Notes: generated by a model not told the origin, from the letters alone. Shown: positions 54,460-62,294, counted from the first letter of the stretch. The stretch: 64,000 bases of DNA from Streptomyces pluripotens (GCF_000802245.2 NZ_CP021080.1:2914001-2978000), one strand, 5' to 3'. A program made the numbers and translations.

Positions 54460-55515
54460 CTACCCGAGCGAGGCAGCGATGTCACGAGCGGCTTCCCGAG
54501 CCGGCCGCCCGACCCCGATCAGCGTGGCCGAGGCCGGCCCGGTCCAGTCGCCGTAACCGAGCAGGTGCAGGCGTGGCTCGTCCACGGCACGCGTGCCTTC
54601 GACAGCGATGTGACCACGGCAATCCCGCAGCCGGAGCGGCGCCAGGTGGGACAGCGCCGGCCGAAAGCCGGTGCACCAGATGATCGCGTCTGCCTCGGCG
54701 CACGTGCCGTCGGCCCATTCGAGCCCAGTGGGAGTGAGCCGCGTGAACATCGGCGCCGACCTGAGCAGGCCCCGGTCGCGGGCTTCTCGGACCGGCGGTA
54801 CGGCGACGACGTCCCCGAGTGAGGCGACACCGCCTGTGTCCGTGCGTCCTTCGTCGAGGGTCCGCCGGCGGGCGGTCGCCACGTCGAACAGAACGCGTCC
54901 GTCGACGTCGTCGGGGAGGAAACGGAGAGCCCGCTGCGTGACCCAGGTCAGCTGGGTGTCGTAGGCGAGGTCGGCGGCAATCTGGGCGCCGGAGTTGCCG
55001 CCGCCGACCACGATCACACGGCGGCCCGCGAAATCCTGCGGTCGCTGGTAGTCGACGGTGTGCAGTTGACGGCCGCCGAAGTCTCCGCGGCCTGCGATCG
55101 CGGGCAGGAAGGGGCGCCACCAGGTGCCGGTGGCACTGATCACCGCTGCCGCCGGCCAGGTGCCGGAGGCGGTCTCCACCCGCAGCAGTCGACTGTCCCG
55201 GTGGATGCCAAGGACGCGTACGGGCCGCTCAACGGGCAACTCGTACCGCTTCTCGTAGTCGGCGAGGTACTCCACCACGTGCTGCGCGTCGGGGTAGGTC
55301 GCACCGTTCTGCGGTGGCATGAGGCGACCGGGCAGGGAAGAGTACGCGGCCGGGGAGAACAGGCGAAGCGAGTCCCAGGCGTGCTGCCAGGCGCCTCCCG
55401 GAGCGGCCTGGGCGTCGAGGATGACGAAGTCGACGCCCAGGCGGCGCAGGTGATAGCCGGCGGCAAGCCCGGCCTGGCCACCCCCGATCACCACGACCGG
55501 AGCCGTCCGCGTCAT
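54460..55515 (-). CDS. Flavin monooxygenase-like ArsO homologue
   Basis: A 351-residue FAD/NADPH enzyme with PVVVIGGGQAGLAAGYHLRR at the N terminus and VIVVGGGNSGAQIAADLAY in the middle. The FMO-type motif is present as the region around AWQHAWDSLRLFSPAAYSSL. In Streptomyces arsenic clusters such a gene is called arsO, but its reaction is not established. ATG 55515 overlaps the channel gene by four bases, so it is coupled to aqpS. The convergent gap to arsR2 holds no gene. Confidence 0.8.
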   Translation of the reverse strand: MTRTAPVVVIGGGQAGLAAGYHLRRLGVDFVILDAQAAPGGAWQHAWDSLRLFSPAAYSSLPGRLMPPQNGATYPDAQHVVEYLADYEKRYELPVERPVRVLGIHRDSRLLRVETASGTWPAAAVISATGTWWRPFLPAIAGRGDFGGRQLHTVDYQRPQDFAGRRVIVVGGGNSGAQIAADLAYDTQLTWVTQRALRFLPDDVDGRVLFDVATARRRTLDEGRTDTGGVASLGDVVAVPPVREARDRGLLRSAPMFTRLTPTGLEWADGTCAEADAIIWCTGFRPALSHLAPLRLRDCRGHIAVEGTRAVDEPRLHLLGYGDWTGPASATLIGVGRPAREAARDIAASLG

Positions 55516-56300
55516 TCGGTGACTTCCCGGCCGGGCATGAACACGAGCGCCACCAGCGCCAGTCCGACCACAACTCCGACAAGCTGCATGCCGATGAACC
55601 CCGCGACCGAAGCCGGCGCAATGCCGGCGAAGGTGTCGGTGAAGGCGCGGCCAATGGTCACCGCTGGATTGGCGAAGGATGTGGACGAGGTGAACCAGTA
55701 CGCAGCACCGATGTACGAAGCCACGGCCACCGGCGCGAAGCGCAGGCGGTCGGTGCGGGCCAGGCCGAAGATCAGCAGGATCAGTCCGGCGGTCGCGACC
55801 ACCTCGCCCAGCAGGAGATGCCCGGCGGATCGGTCGTGGGTGGACCACTTCACGAGCGGTTCGCCGAACATCGCATCGGCCAGCACCGAGCCCGCGACCG
55901 CACCGACGATCTGAGCAGGGACGTATACCGCCGCCTCGCGCAGCGTGACGCCGGGGCCGCCGCGTCGGGCCGTCCACCACTCGGCCAGGGTGACGGCCGG
56001 GTTGAAGTGCGCACCGGAGACGGGGCCGAACAGGGCGATCAGGACGCCGAGCCCGAAGACGGTGGCCGTGGAGTTGGCCAGCAGTTGCAGCCCCACGTCC
56101 TTGGTCAGTTCCGTGGCCTGGATGCCGGAGCCGACCACGATCGCGACGAGCGCCGCCGCGCCGACCAGTTCGGCGGCGGCCTTGGCGAGCAGCGGAGGAC
56201 GCCGGGGCGGAGTCGCGCCCGGAGCGGGCTGCGGCTCGGCGGCGGGGGCTATGGGGGATTCCCCCGTTCTGCCGTGCTGGGTGGCCTCGGTGGCGGTCAA
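55512..56300 (-). CDS. Aquaporin-family channel, AqpS-like
   Basis: A 262-residue MIP channel with six helices and the two NPA motifs, AHFNPAVTLAEW (100-102) and FANPAVTIGR (211-213). The Arg normally following the second NPA motif is Val, a change known in the arsenite channel AqpS of Sinorhizobium. Placement next to arsR and arsC supports As(III) leaving the cell down its gradient after arsenate reduction. I use TTG 56300, which follows GAGGAG at good spacing; a longer frame exists. The N-terminal 40 residues are Pro/Ala-rich. Confidence 0.85.
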   Translation of the reverse strand: MTATEATQHGRTGESPIAPAAEPQPAPGATPPRRPPLLAKAAAELVGAAALVAIVVGSGIQATELTKDVGLQLLANSTATVFGLGVLIALFGPVSGAHFNPAVTLAEWWTARRGGPGVTLREAAVYVPAQIVGAVAGSVLADAMFGEPLVKWSTHDRSAGHLLLGEVVATAGLILLIFGLARTDRLRFAPVAVASYIGAAYWFTSSTSFANPAVTIGRAFTDTFAGIAPASVAGFIGMQLVGVVVGLALVALVFMPGREVTE

Positions 56301-56341
56301 CAGGAACTCCTCGGTGCAGGTGTCGCCGTCAAGGCGGGGGA

Positions 56342-56656
56342 TCAAGGGCAGGACCGCTTCACGCGGTGCTCGGCGGTGGCACGCGCGGTCTCCGCGAGGT
56401 CGGCGAACTGACCGGCAAGCGAGGCGATGACGTCGGGCTTGAGTCGGTAGTAGGTGAACCGGCCGCACGGCTCCGTCTCCACGACCCCCGCCTCACGCAG
56501 CACCTTCAGATGGTTGGAGAGGTTGGTCTGCTTGGCCCCCGTCTCCTCGATCAGGTGCGTCGTGCAGAGCGTCTCCTCGGCAAGCAGGGTGACGATCTGG
56601 AGGCGGAGCGGGTCCGCGAGGACCCGCAACAGATCAGTGTCGACTGACGTCAGCAT
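56342..56656 (-). CDS. arsR1: ArsR family repressor of the aqpS-arsO operon
   Basis: A 104-residue winged-helix repressor with TLCTTHLIEETGAKQTNLSN and HLKVLREAGVVETEPCGRFT. Cysteines at 31, 64 and 103 are likely As(III) ligands; the pattern differs from the CVC type of arsR2, so it belongs to another ArsR subclass. It starts the leftward operon with aqpS and arsO and is divergent from arsC. Confidence 0.9.
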   Translation of the reverse strand: MLTSVDTDLLRVLADPLRLQIVTLLAEETLCTTHLIEETGAKQTNLSNHLKVLREAGVVETEPCGRFTYYRLKPDVIASLAGQFADLAETARATAEHRVKRSCP

Positions 56657-56725
56657 GGACTGATACTTTCACATCATTCCTGGCTGATACCAGCCTGGGC
56701 TGATCTACTGACGAAGGAAGAACCG
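56657..56725. promoter_or_regulatory. Divergent arsR1/arsC promoter region
   Basis: This 69-bp gap must hold both promoters. It contains GGCTG-ATAC-CAGCC (56682-56695), an inverted repeat, and three copies of CTGAT. It is a candidate ArsR1 operator. Confidence 0.55.
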
Positions 56726-57145
56726 ATGCCCTCCAGCCCGCTCGCCTCCGTGCTGTTCGTCTGTATCCACAACGCCGGGCGTTCGCAGATGGCCGCCGGC
56801 TTCCTCTCCCACCTCGCGGGTGACCGGATCGAGGTCCGCTCCGCCGGCTCCGTGCCCGCAGACCAGGTCAACCCGGCCGCGGTCGAGGCGATGAGTGAGG
56901 TCGGCATCGACATCGCCGACCAGCAGCCCAAGATCCTCACGACCGAGGCCGTCCAGGGGTCTGACTACGTCATCACCATGGGCTGCGGCGACGCCTGCCC
57001 GATCTTCCCCGGCAAGAGGTACCTCGACTGGGCCCTGGAGGACCCGGCGGGCAAGGGCGTCGAGGCCGTCCGCCCGATCCGCGACGAGATCAGGAAGCGG
57101 ATCGAGGCCCTGATCGCGGAGATCGACGCCGAGCGAGAGGCGTGA
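56726..57145 (+). CDS. arsC: Arsenate reductase, LMW-phosphatase type
   Basis: A 139-residue enzyme that reduces arsenate to arsenite. The P-loop CIHNAGRSQMAAG supplies Cys13 and Arg19; GCGDACPIFPGKRYLDW holds Cys87 and Cys91, close to the GCGDACP motif of mycothiol-coupled corynebacterial enzymes, unlike the wider spacing of thioredoxin-coupled ArsC. So mycothiol and mycoredoxin are the probable reductants. Start ATG 56726. The product arsenite would leave through the AqpS-like channel. Confidence 0.93.
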   Translation: MPSSPLASVLFVCIHNAGRSQMAAGFLSHLAGDRIEVRSAGSVPADQVNPAAVEAMSEVGIDIADQQPKILTTEAVQGSDYVITMGCGDACPIFPGKRYLDWALEDPAGKGVEAVRPIRDEIRKRIEALIAEIDAEREA

Positions 57146-57172
57146 CGACCGCGACGGACAGCGGCACGCGCG

Positions 57173-57192
57173 AGGGCACGTCCAGGGCACAT
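57173..57192. repeat. Pair of arm-like repeats after arsC
   Basis: AGGGCACGT at 57173-57181 and AGGGCACAT at 57184-57192, 11 bp apart, followed by GAGCCTGGGAA. It matches 49457-49487 over 31 bases with one change. It lies 28 bp after the arsC stop and probably marks an end of a former element. Confidence 0.68.
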
Positions 57193-57234
57193 GAGCCTGG
57201 GAAACGGTGAGCCCGGGGCCAGGGAGGGTCCATA

Positions 57235-57281
57235 GCCCAGGCCCAGGCCCAGGCCCGGGCCCGGGCCCGGGCCCGGGCCCC
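57235..57281. repeat. Hexanucleotide tandem repeat
   Basis: About 47 bases of GCCCAG units turning into GCCCGG units. The CCCGGG part is self-complementary. It lies just outside the arm-like repeat and contains no gene. Length probably varies by slippage. Confidence 0.85.
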
Positions 57282-57441
57282 TGCATCGTGCAACCAGGCC
57301 GGGGAAATCCGTGCTCAGCCTCCGAAGTGACCGCGCGTACAGGTGGTTTGCCGCGAACCTCCGGGAACGGGACTCCTCTGCGGCCGAGCTCACGACACGC
57401 CCTGACCGGCGGTCAGGGAATGCGGCCACGCCCCCCGTGCG

Positions 57442-57711
57442 GGCTTCATCTCGGGGTGCGTCTTCCGGGTCATACGGAAGCAGCCCGGCTCCACGCAGGA
57501 GGAGGTCGCCGAGCAGGTGGAGGTCTCGCCGGACACGGTCGCGGGGTGGGAGACCGGGCGACGCCCGCTCACGGCTGTGCCCGTCGGCCAGATGCTCGTG
57601 CACCGCCGCCGGCGGGTGCAGCCGGGCACCGCTCCTCCCCTCCTTCGAGTCCTTCGAGCCCTCGAACCGGCCCTTGAAGCGGACCTCGTCCTCATCGAGC
57701 GCGCTCGATGA
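57442..57711 (+). pseudogene. XRE helix-turn-helix protein remnant
   Basis: One frame reads VFRVIRKQPGSTQEEVAEQV, then SPDTVAGWETGRRPLTAVPV and LRVLRALEPALEADLVLIER, the pattern of a common Streptomyces XRE regulator. No start or N-terminal part is present, and the C terminus is interrupted compared with the usual family. It is a remnant of a regulator next to the second inverted arm repeat. Confidence 0.6.
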
Positions 57712-57761
57712 GGACGCCTCCGCCACGGAGAGTCCAGTGGTCGGCGTCGTTTCCCCGGCTC

Positions 57762-57781
57762 ATGTGCCCTGGATGTGGCCT
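57762..57781. repeat. Inverted arm-like repeat pair
   Basis: ATGTGCCCT at 57762-57770 and ATGTGGCCT at 57773-57781 are the reverse complement of the pair at 57173-57192 and 49457-49476, including the flanking GGCTC. This may be the right end of accessory block 2. Confidence 0.6.
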
Positions 57782-57811
57782 GGCCTCAAGGGGCAGGGCG
57801 GTGGGCGTCGC

Positions 57812-58312
57812 CTATCTGGCGCCTCGGCGCCGGTCGGCCGTGCCCATGACGGGTGCCCAGAGCCGGTCGGCGTCACCGGCGGCAAGGCTGCCTTTGTAGA
57901 CGTCGATCTTGCGGTCGATGAGCTTCAGGTTCTCCTGCATCTCCGCCAGCTTGGCCAGCACGTCGGCACGGTGGGCCTCCAGGAGGGCCAGGCGTTCCGC
58001 CTCGTTGCCCGGTCCGGCGGCGACCAGTTCGGCGTACTCACGGATGCCCCTGATGGGCATGCCGGTGGCGCGCAGCTTGGTGCAGATGACGATCCATTTG
58101 AGGTCCAGCTCCCGGTACCGGCGCCGGCCACCGCTGGTGCGGTCAACGGGACTGATGACCAGGCCGGCACGCTCGTAGTACCGGAGTGTGTGCACGCTCA
58201 CTCCGGTGAGGCGGGCTGCCTCGGCGATGGTCACGCCTTCCGCGGGCAGGGTGCTGAAGCGCGCCTTCGGCCCGACGGCATCGGATGCTGACTGCGGTTT
58301 GGTTTCGAGCAC
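57812..58312 (-). CDS. MerR family transcriptional regulator
   Basis: A 166-residue regulator with a MerR helix-turn-helix (VTIAEAARLTGVSVHTLRYY and ERAGLVISPVDRTSGGRRRY) and a long C-terminal coiled coil, LLEAHRADVLAKLAEMQENL. No cysteine ligand cluster is visible, so it probably senses an organic ligand. It is divergent from a truncated MFS gene 24 bp away, its likely former target. Confidence 0.88.
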   Translation of the reverse strand: MLETKPQSASDAVGPKARFSTLPAEGVTIAEAARLTGVSVHTLRYYERAGLVISPVDRTSGGRRRYRELDLKWIVICTKLRATGMPIRGIREYAELVAAGPGNEAERLALLEAHRADVLAKLAEMQENLKLIDRKIDVYKGSLAAGDADRLWAPVMGTADRRRGAR

Positions 58313-58336
58313 GCTCCAAACCCTAGCGTCGTGGCC

Positions 58337-58480
58337 ATGACTCCATCAGTGCTGTCTCCAGCCGCGGCCCCCGAGTTGAGCCCGCGCCGCAAGACCCTGG
58401 TGCTGGCGATCTGTTGCGCCAGCATCGTCGTCGTGGTGATGGATACCCCCATCGTCAATGTCGCTCCGCGATGGGCACGC
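58337..58480 (+). pseudogene. N-terminal stub of an MFS transporter
   Basis: ATG 58337 starts a frame with ELSPRRKTLVLAICCASIVV and VMDTPIVNVA, the first helix of a DHA2-type MFS exporter (family text MDTTIVNVAL). The expected LPSI and later helices are missing; unrelated sequence follows. It is divergent from merR, as usual for MerR-controlled exporters, and has been cut. Confidence 0.72.
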
Positions 58481-58564
58481 CCGCCAGGTCTTCCAGGGCG
58501 AGCCGCGCCCTGCCGCGGCAGTCTGACCACGCGGCCGCGGTGTGAGTGGAGTTCCGGCCGGTCC

Positions 58565-59296
58565 TCAGCCCTCGCCCCGGTGGACGACGGTGAGGTGGCG
58601 GTCGGGGCCGGGTGTCTCGATCTCGTCGACCGCTGCGACGGCCAAGTCCTCGGCACTGATCCAGGATCGACCGTCGGTACCGGTGAGCAGGGTGTCGCCG
58701 CCCCGCAGGTAGCGGCCGGTCCGCGCACCCGGTTCCAGTAGCGCCGGCGGACTTAGGTAAGCCCAGTCAGCGCCGGCGTGCGCCTGGCAGGTGCGCAGTT
58801 GGGCGATCCCCGCGGTGGCGACGGCCCTCCACTGGGCGGGCACGTACACCGGGTCGTCGGCGACCAGCAGTTCCTGGCCGCCGGGGCTGCGCAACGTGCC
58901 GGCGCCGCCGACCACGAGGAGACGGGCCCCCAGTTCCGCAGAGACGTCCAGCGCAGTACGGGTGACGCCGATCAGGAACGCCTGATCGACCGGTTCGGTC
59001 CGTACCGTCAGCACGATGGCGTCCGGGACGGCGCCGCCGGCGGCGGAGCCGGCGAACGCCTCGCGTACGGCGGCCGGGTCACGCGCGTCGACGGCGATGG
59101 CCGTCAGGTCCGGGCCCGCGTCCAGGTTCGCGGGCTTCCGGGACAGGGCCAGCACCCGGTGTCCGCGAGTACGGGCCTCGTCGATCACCCGGCTGCCGAC
59201 CATCCCGGTCGCGCCGAGCACGGCGATCGTCAGGCTCGTGCCCAGCTCCCTCCAATCCGCTCTCCCTGAACGGGGCGTCCTCGAACCGACAGCCAC
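58565..59296 (-). CDS. NAD(P)-binding oxidoreductase, atypical SDR
   Basis: A protein with the TIAVLGATGMVGSRVIDEAR dinucleotide motif and RYLRGGDTLLTGTDGRSWIS near the C terminus, as in NAD(P)H-binding NmrA/YwnB-type proteins. The best family start, before TIAVLG, is a CTG codon, so the true N terminus is unclear; I give GTG 59296 (243 residues). Further upstream the frame is built from a 15-bp tandem repeat that encodes VESVA units. Stop 58565. Confidence 0.72.
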   Translation of the reverse strand: MAVGSRTPRSGRADWRELGTSLTIAVLGATGMVGSRVIDEARTRGHRVLALSRKPANLDAGPDLTAIAVDARDPAAVREAFAGSAAGGAVPDAIVLTVRTEPVDQAFLIGVTRTALDVSAELGARLLVVGGAGTLRSPGGQELLVADDPVYVPAQWRAVATAGIAQLRTCQAHAGADWAYLSPPALLEPGARTGRYLRGGDTLLTGTDGRSWISAEDLAVAAVDEIETPGPDRHLTVVHRGEG

Positions 59297-59321
59297 TGAT
59301 TCCACCGCCACTGATTCCACC
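59292..59321. repeat. Two-copy 15-bp tandem repeat at the SDR start
   Basis: GCCACTGATTCCACC is present twice head to tail. Read leftward it encodes VESVA twice in frame with the downstream oxidoreductase. It gives alternative GTG starts. Confidence 0.8.
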
Positions 59322-59382
59322 GTCCCCCAATCCGCCCTTGCTGAATGTGGCGCCGTCGAGTGCGCCGTTCCCGACTCCACTG

Positions 59383-60405
59383 TCACGTGCTCCGTCCTTC
59401 TGGTATCCGCTCTCCCCGCACCCACTCCCCTGAGGGCCGCCCTCCGCCCGCTCCACTCACCCGCGGCCCGTCCGACGTCCTGCGGTCGGACGGCTTCGGC
59501 CGGTTGAACTGCGCCGCGAGCAATGCGGTCAGGGCGAGGGCGAACCCGAGGCACTGCAGCAGGCCCAGGGATTCGCCCAGTACGACGCCGAGGATGGTCG
59601 CGACCAGCGGAGACAGCAGCACCAACGGTGCCGATGCACCTACCGGCAGCTTTCCGATCCCGCGGAACCACAGGGTGTACGCGATCAGCCCGCCCATGCT
59701 GCCGAGCCACAGGTAGCCGACGGCCGATCCGGCATCGATCCCCTGCGGCACTCCCTCGACCGCGAGGGCGAGCGGAAGCAGCAGCAGGCCGCCGAAGGTC
59801 AGTTGCCAGCCGGCGAGGGTCAGTGGGCCGACCCCTGGGGGACGACCCCAGCGCTTGGTGAGGACCACCCCGCCGGCCATGGTGGCCGTACCGCCGAGGC
59901 CGGCGAGTATCCCGACGGTGTCGAGCCGGGCGGCCGGCCCGAGCACCACGCAACCGACGCCGACCACGCCGATCACGCCCCAGATCAGCCGCCAGGTGGT
60001 CGGCCGGTCGCGGAGCACCACGACACCCAGCCCCGCGACCAGCAACGGCTGGACAGCGCCGAGGGTGGCGGCGACACCACCGGGAAGCCGTTCGGCAGCC
60101 AGGAACAGCAGGGGGAAGAAGACACCGATGTTGAGCATGCCCAGGAGGGCAGCTTTCCACCACCAGTCGCGGCTCGGCAGCACCCGGCTGATCGCCAGCG
60201 CGAGCAGCCCGGCGGGCAGGGCGCGCATCAGACCTGCGAACAACGGATGCCCGGGCGGCAACAGCTGAGTGGTCACGGCGTAGGTGGTGCCCCAGGAGAC
60301 GGGGGCGAGAGCGGTCAGCCCTACGGTCGCCACCTGCTGCGCGGACGAGGTCCGCGACGGGCCCGGCGACCGCCCGGTCGGGGAGTTGATGGGACGCATC
60401 TGCAT
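59383..60405 (-). CDS. EamA family (drug/metabolite) exporter
   Basis: A 340-residue membrane protein with ten helices in two EamA repeats: VGLTALAPVSWGTTYAVTTQ near the start, FLAAERLPGGVAATLGAVQP with VVLRDRPTTWRLIWG at the end of repeat one, and PLVLLSPLVATILGVVLGES in repeat two. The last 35 residues are Gly/Arg-rich and cytoplasmic. ATG 60405 was chosen; a second ATG lies two codons on. Substrate unknown; the divergent LysR gene probably regulates it. Confidence 0.88.
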   Translation of the reverse strand: MQMRPINSPTGRSPGPSRTSSAQQVATVGLTALAPVSWGTTYAVTTQLLPPGHPLFAGLMRALPAGLLALAISRVLPSRDWWWKAALLGMLNIGVFFPLLFLAAERLPGGVAATLGAVQPLLVAGLGVVVLRDRPTTWRLIWGVIGVVGVGCVVLGPAARLDTVGILAGLGGTATMAGGVVLTKRWGRPPGVGPLTLAGWQLTFGGLLLLPLALAVEGVPQGIDAGSAVGYLWLGSMGGLIAYTLWFRGIGKLPVGASAPLVLLSPLVATILGVVLGESLGLLQCLGFALALTALLAAQFNRPKPSDRRTSDGPRVSGAGGGRPSGEWVRGERIPEGRST

Positions 60406-60444
60406 GGCATGCAGTCTCGCCAGCAGGCGTCCATGTCTCCAAAG

Positions 60445-60466
60445 CATGGTTGCGATGGCAACTATG
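60445..60466. promoter_or_regulatory. LysR-type operator between exporter and LysR gene
   Basis: CATGGTTGC-GAT-GGCAACTATG is a near-perfect inverted repeat (GTTGC/GCAAC core with ATnG flanks), 20 bp upstream of the LysR start and 40 bp upstream of the exporter gene. Confidence 0.68.
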
Positions 60467-60485
60467 AAAGAGAACCATTGTCCGG

Positions 60486-61409
60486 ATGGATATGCAGCAG
60501 ATGCGGTACGTCGTCGCCGTCGCCGAGACCCGCAACTTCACCCGCGCCGCCGAGCGCTGCTCGGTGGTGCAGTCTTCACTCAGCCACCGGATCGCCGCCC
60601 TGGAGCGGGAGCTCGGGGTCAGGCTGTTCGCCCGGTCGAGCCGCCGCGTCGAACTGACCAGCGCCGGAGCGGCGTTCCTCGACGGCGCGCGCGAGTGCCT
60701 CGCTGCCGCCGATCGCGCGGTCGCCGATGCCGCCGCCGCGACCGGCGCGGTACGCGGCCGACTCGCCGTCGGCGTGATCGTGACCACGGCCGCCATCGAC
60801 GTACCCGAGCTGCTGCAGCGGTACCGCGCCGCGCATCCGGACGTCCATGTCGTGCTCCGGTCCGGACGCAGCGACGAGCTGACGGCGGCGATCCGGAACG
60901 GCGAGCTGGACATCGCCTTCCTCGGCCTGCCGGAGGGCGAACCGCCGCTCGGCGTGGAAACCGTCGTGCTCGATCACGACGAACACGTACTGGTGGTGCC
61001 GGCCGGACACCGACTGGCGAGCGCACCCCGGGTCGAACTGCGGGATATCGCCGAAGAGTTGTTCGTGGACTTCGCGGCCGGGACACCCGGCCGCACCCAG
61101 TCCGATCAGGCGTTCGCCGCCGCCGGCTTGGTCCGCGAGGTCGCGTACGAGGCGGGCGTCGTCGAGTTGATCACCCGACTGATCGCGCGCGGACTCGGCG
61201 TCGCACTGCTGCCGTCGGCGTTCATCCGGCCACTGGCCGCCGGGGATCCCGGACTCTCACTGGTGCCGGTGGCCGACGGGCCGCATCGCGTCGAGTACCT
61301 GGCCTGGAGCCGGTTCAACCCCAGCCCGGCCACCCGGGCGATGCTCGACGTCCTCGGGGTCGGGGCGAGGGCGGGACGTACCGCGGGAGCGGGTCCGCAC
61401 CCGGCTTGA
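60486..61409 (+). CDS. LysR family transcriptional regulator
   Basis: A 307-residue regulator with MQQMRYVVAVAETRNFTRAA and SVVQSSLSHRIAALERELGV as the winged helix, then a type 2 effector domain. The C-terminal 20 residues are Gly/Ala-rich. It is divergent from the EamA exporter and shares an operator with it, a common arrangement where the effector is the exported compound. Start ATG 60486. Confidence 0.92.
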   Translation: MDMQQMRYVVAVAETRNFTRAAERCSVVQSSLSHRIAALERELGVRLFARSSRRVELTSAGAAFLDGARECLAAADRAVADAAAATGAVRGRLAVGVIVTTAAIDVPELLQRYRAAHPDVHVVLRSGRSDELTAAIRNGELDIAFLGLPEGEPPLGVETVVLDHDEHVLVVPAGHRLASAPRVELRDIAEELFVDFAAGTPGRTQSDQAFAAAGLVREVAYEAGVVELITRLIARGLGVALLPSAFIRPLAAGDPGLSLVPVADGPHRVEYLAWSRFNPSPATRAMLDVLGVGARAGRTAGAGPHPA

Positions 61410-61421
61410 GGGCAGCCACGG

Positions 61422-62228
61422 TCAGTCCCGTTGCAGGCGGTCCGCCAGGCCCGCCTCCTGGAACGCCCGCACCACGTCCTCCCGGGTCTCCGTGAAATGG
61501 GCCCAGCTGTCGCAGTGGGCCGGGACCACCCGGCGGGCACCGAGGAGTCGAGCGGCGCTCGCTGTGCCGCTGCCGTCGAGCACCAGGAGGGCGTCGTCGA
61601 GGACCGGCATGCGGGGTGCGCCGGCGAAGAGGACAGCGGTGTCCACGGGGGCACACCGGGCGGCGATCTCCTCGACGATGCGCAGGGAGGCGTTGTCGCC
61701 GCTGACGTAGACGCCGGGCAGGTCGGCGGAGGTGAGCAGGAAGCCGGTGACCTCACCGACGAGCGGTTCGCAACCTTCCGGGCCGTGCAGGGCGGGGGCG
61801 GCGGTCACGGTGACCACACCGCCGTCGGGGCGGGGCAAGTCGACGGACTGCCAGGGGGTGAGCGGCTCGGTGGTGCCGCCAAGGCGCTCCGCAGCCGCGG
61901 GTGTGGTGAAGGTGCGGGGCACGCGGGTGAGCAGGGACCGGCCCGAGTGGTCGAGGTTGTCGGCGTGCTGGTCGTGGGAGAGCAGGACGATGTCCACTGG
62001 GCCGAGTTCGGCGGGGGTCATCCGGGGCGGGGCCGTCTTGGTCAGGGTCCGGCCGCTGGGCGAGGGGTAGTCGCCGGGGCCGTCGAAGGTCGGATCGGTG
62101 AGGAAGCGGACTCCGCCGTACTCGATGAGCACGGTGGGACCGCCGAGGACACGGACGGGGATCCGCTCACCGGCGACGGACCCAAAAGAGCCGGAAGAGC
62201 CGGAAGACCCGGGAGACACAGCAGCCAC
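61422..62228 (-). CDS. MBL-fold metallohydrolase
   Basis: A 268-residue beta-lactamase-fold protein of the UlaG/YwqN-like branch. TVLIEYGGVRFLTDPTFDGP opens the fold; the metal motif HxHxDH appears as LLSHDQHADNLDH, and GVYVSGDNASLR and VVPAHCDSWAHF carry later ligands. The first 20 residues are Ser/Gly-rich. Start GTG 62228. It is divergent from a CGNR regulator with an operator between them. Substrate unknown. Confidence 0.87.
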   Translation of the reverse strand: MAAVSPGSSGSSGSFGSVAGERIPVRVLGGPTVLIEYGGVRFLTDPTFDGPGDYPSPSGRTLTKTAPPRMTPAELGPVDIVLLSHDQHADNLDHSGRSLLTRVPRTFTTPAAAERLGGTTEPLTPWQSVDLPRPDGGVVTVTAAPALHGPEGCEPLVGEVTGFLLTSADLPGVYVSGDNASLRIVEEIAARCAPVDTAVLFAGAPRMPVLDDALLVLDGSGTASAARLLGARRVVPAHCDSWAHFTETREDVVRAFQEAGLADRLQRD

Positions 62229-62257
62229 AACCCTTCACCTCATGGATAGAAGTGTTT

Positions 62258-62294
62258 TCATCCGTGAGAGACGCTAGTCCTTCCTCACGGATGA
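62258..62294. promoter_or_regulatory. Perfect 11-bp inverted repeat operator
   Basis: TCATCCGTGAG (62258-62268) and CTCACGGATGA (62284-62294) are exact inverted copies with a 15-bp spacer, between the divergent hydrolase and CGNR genes. It is the likely CGNR binding site; the second arm overlaps an upstream start codon at 62291. Confidence 0.75.

Noticed and set aside
58565..60913. 782-codon minus frame joining SDR, exporter and LysR regions
   Set aside because: It crosses three genes in wrong frames; only the last part, the SDR, has motifs.
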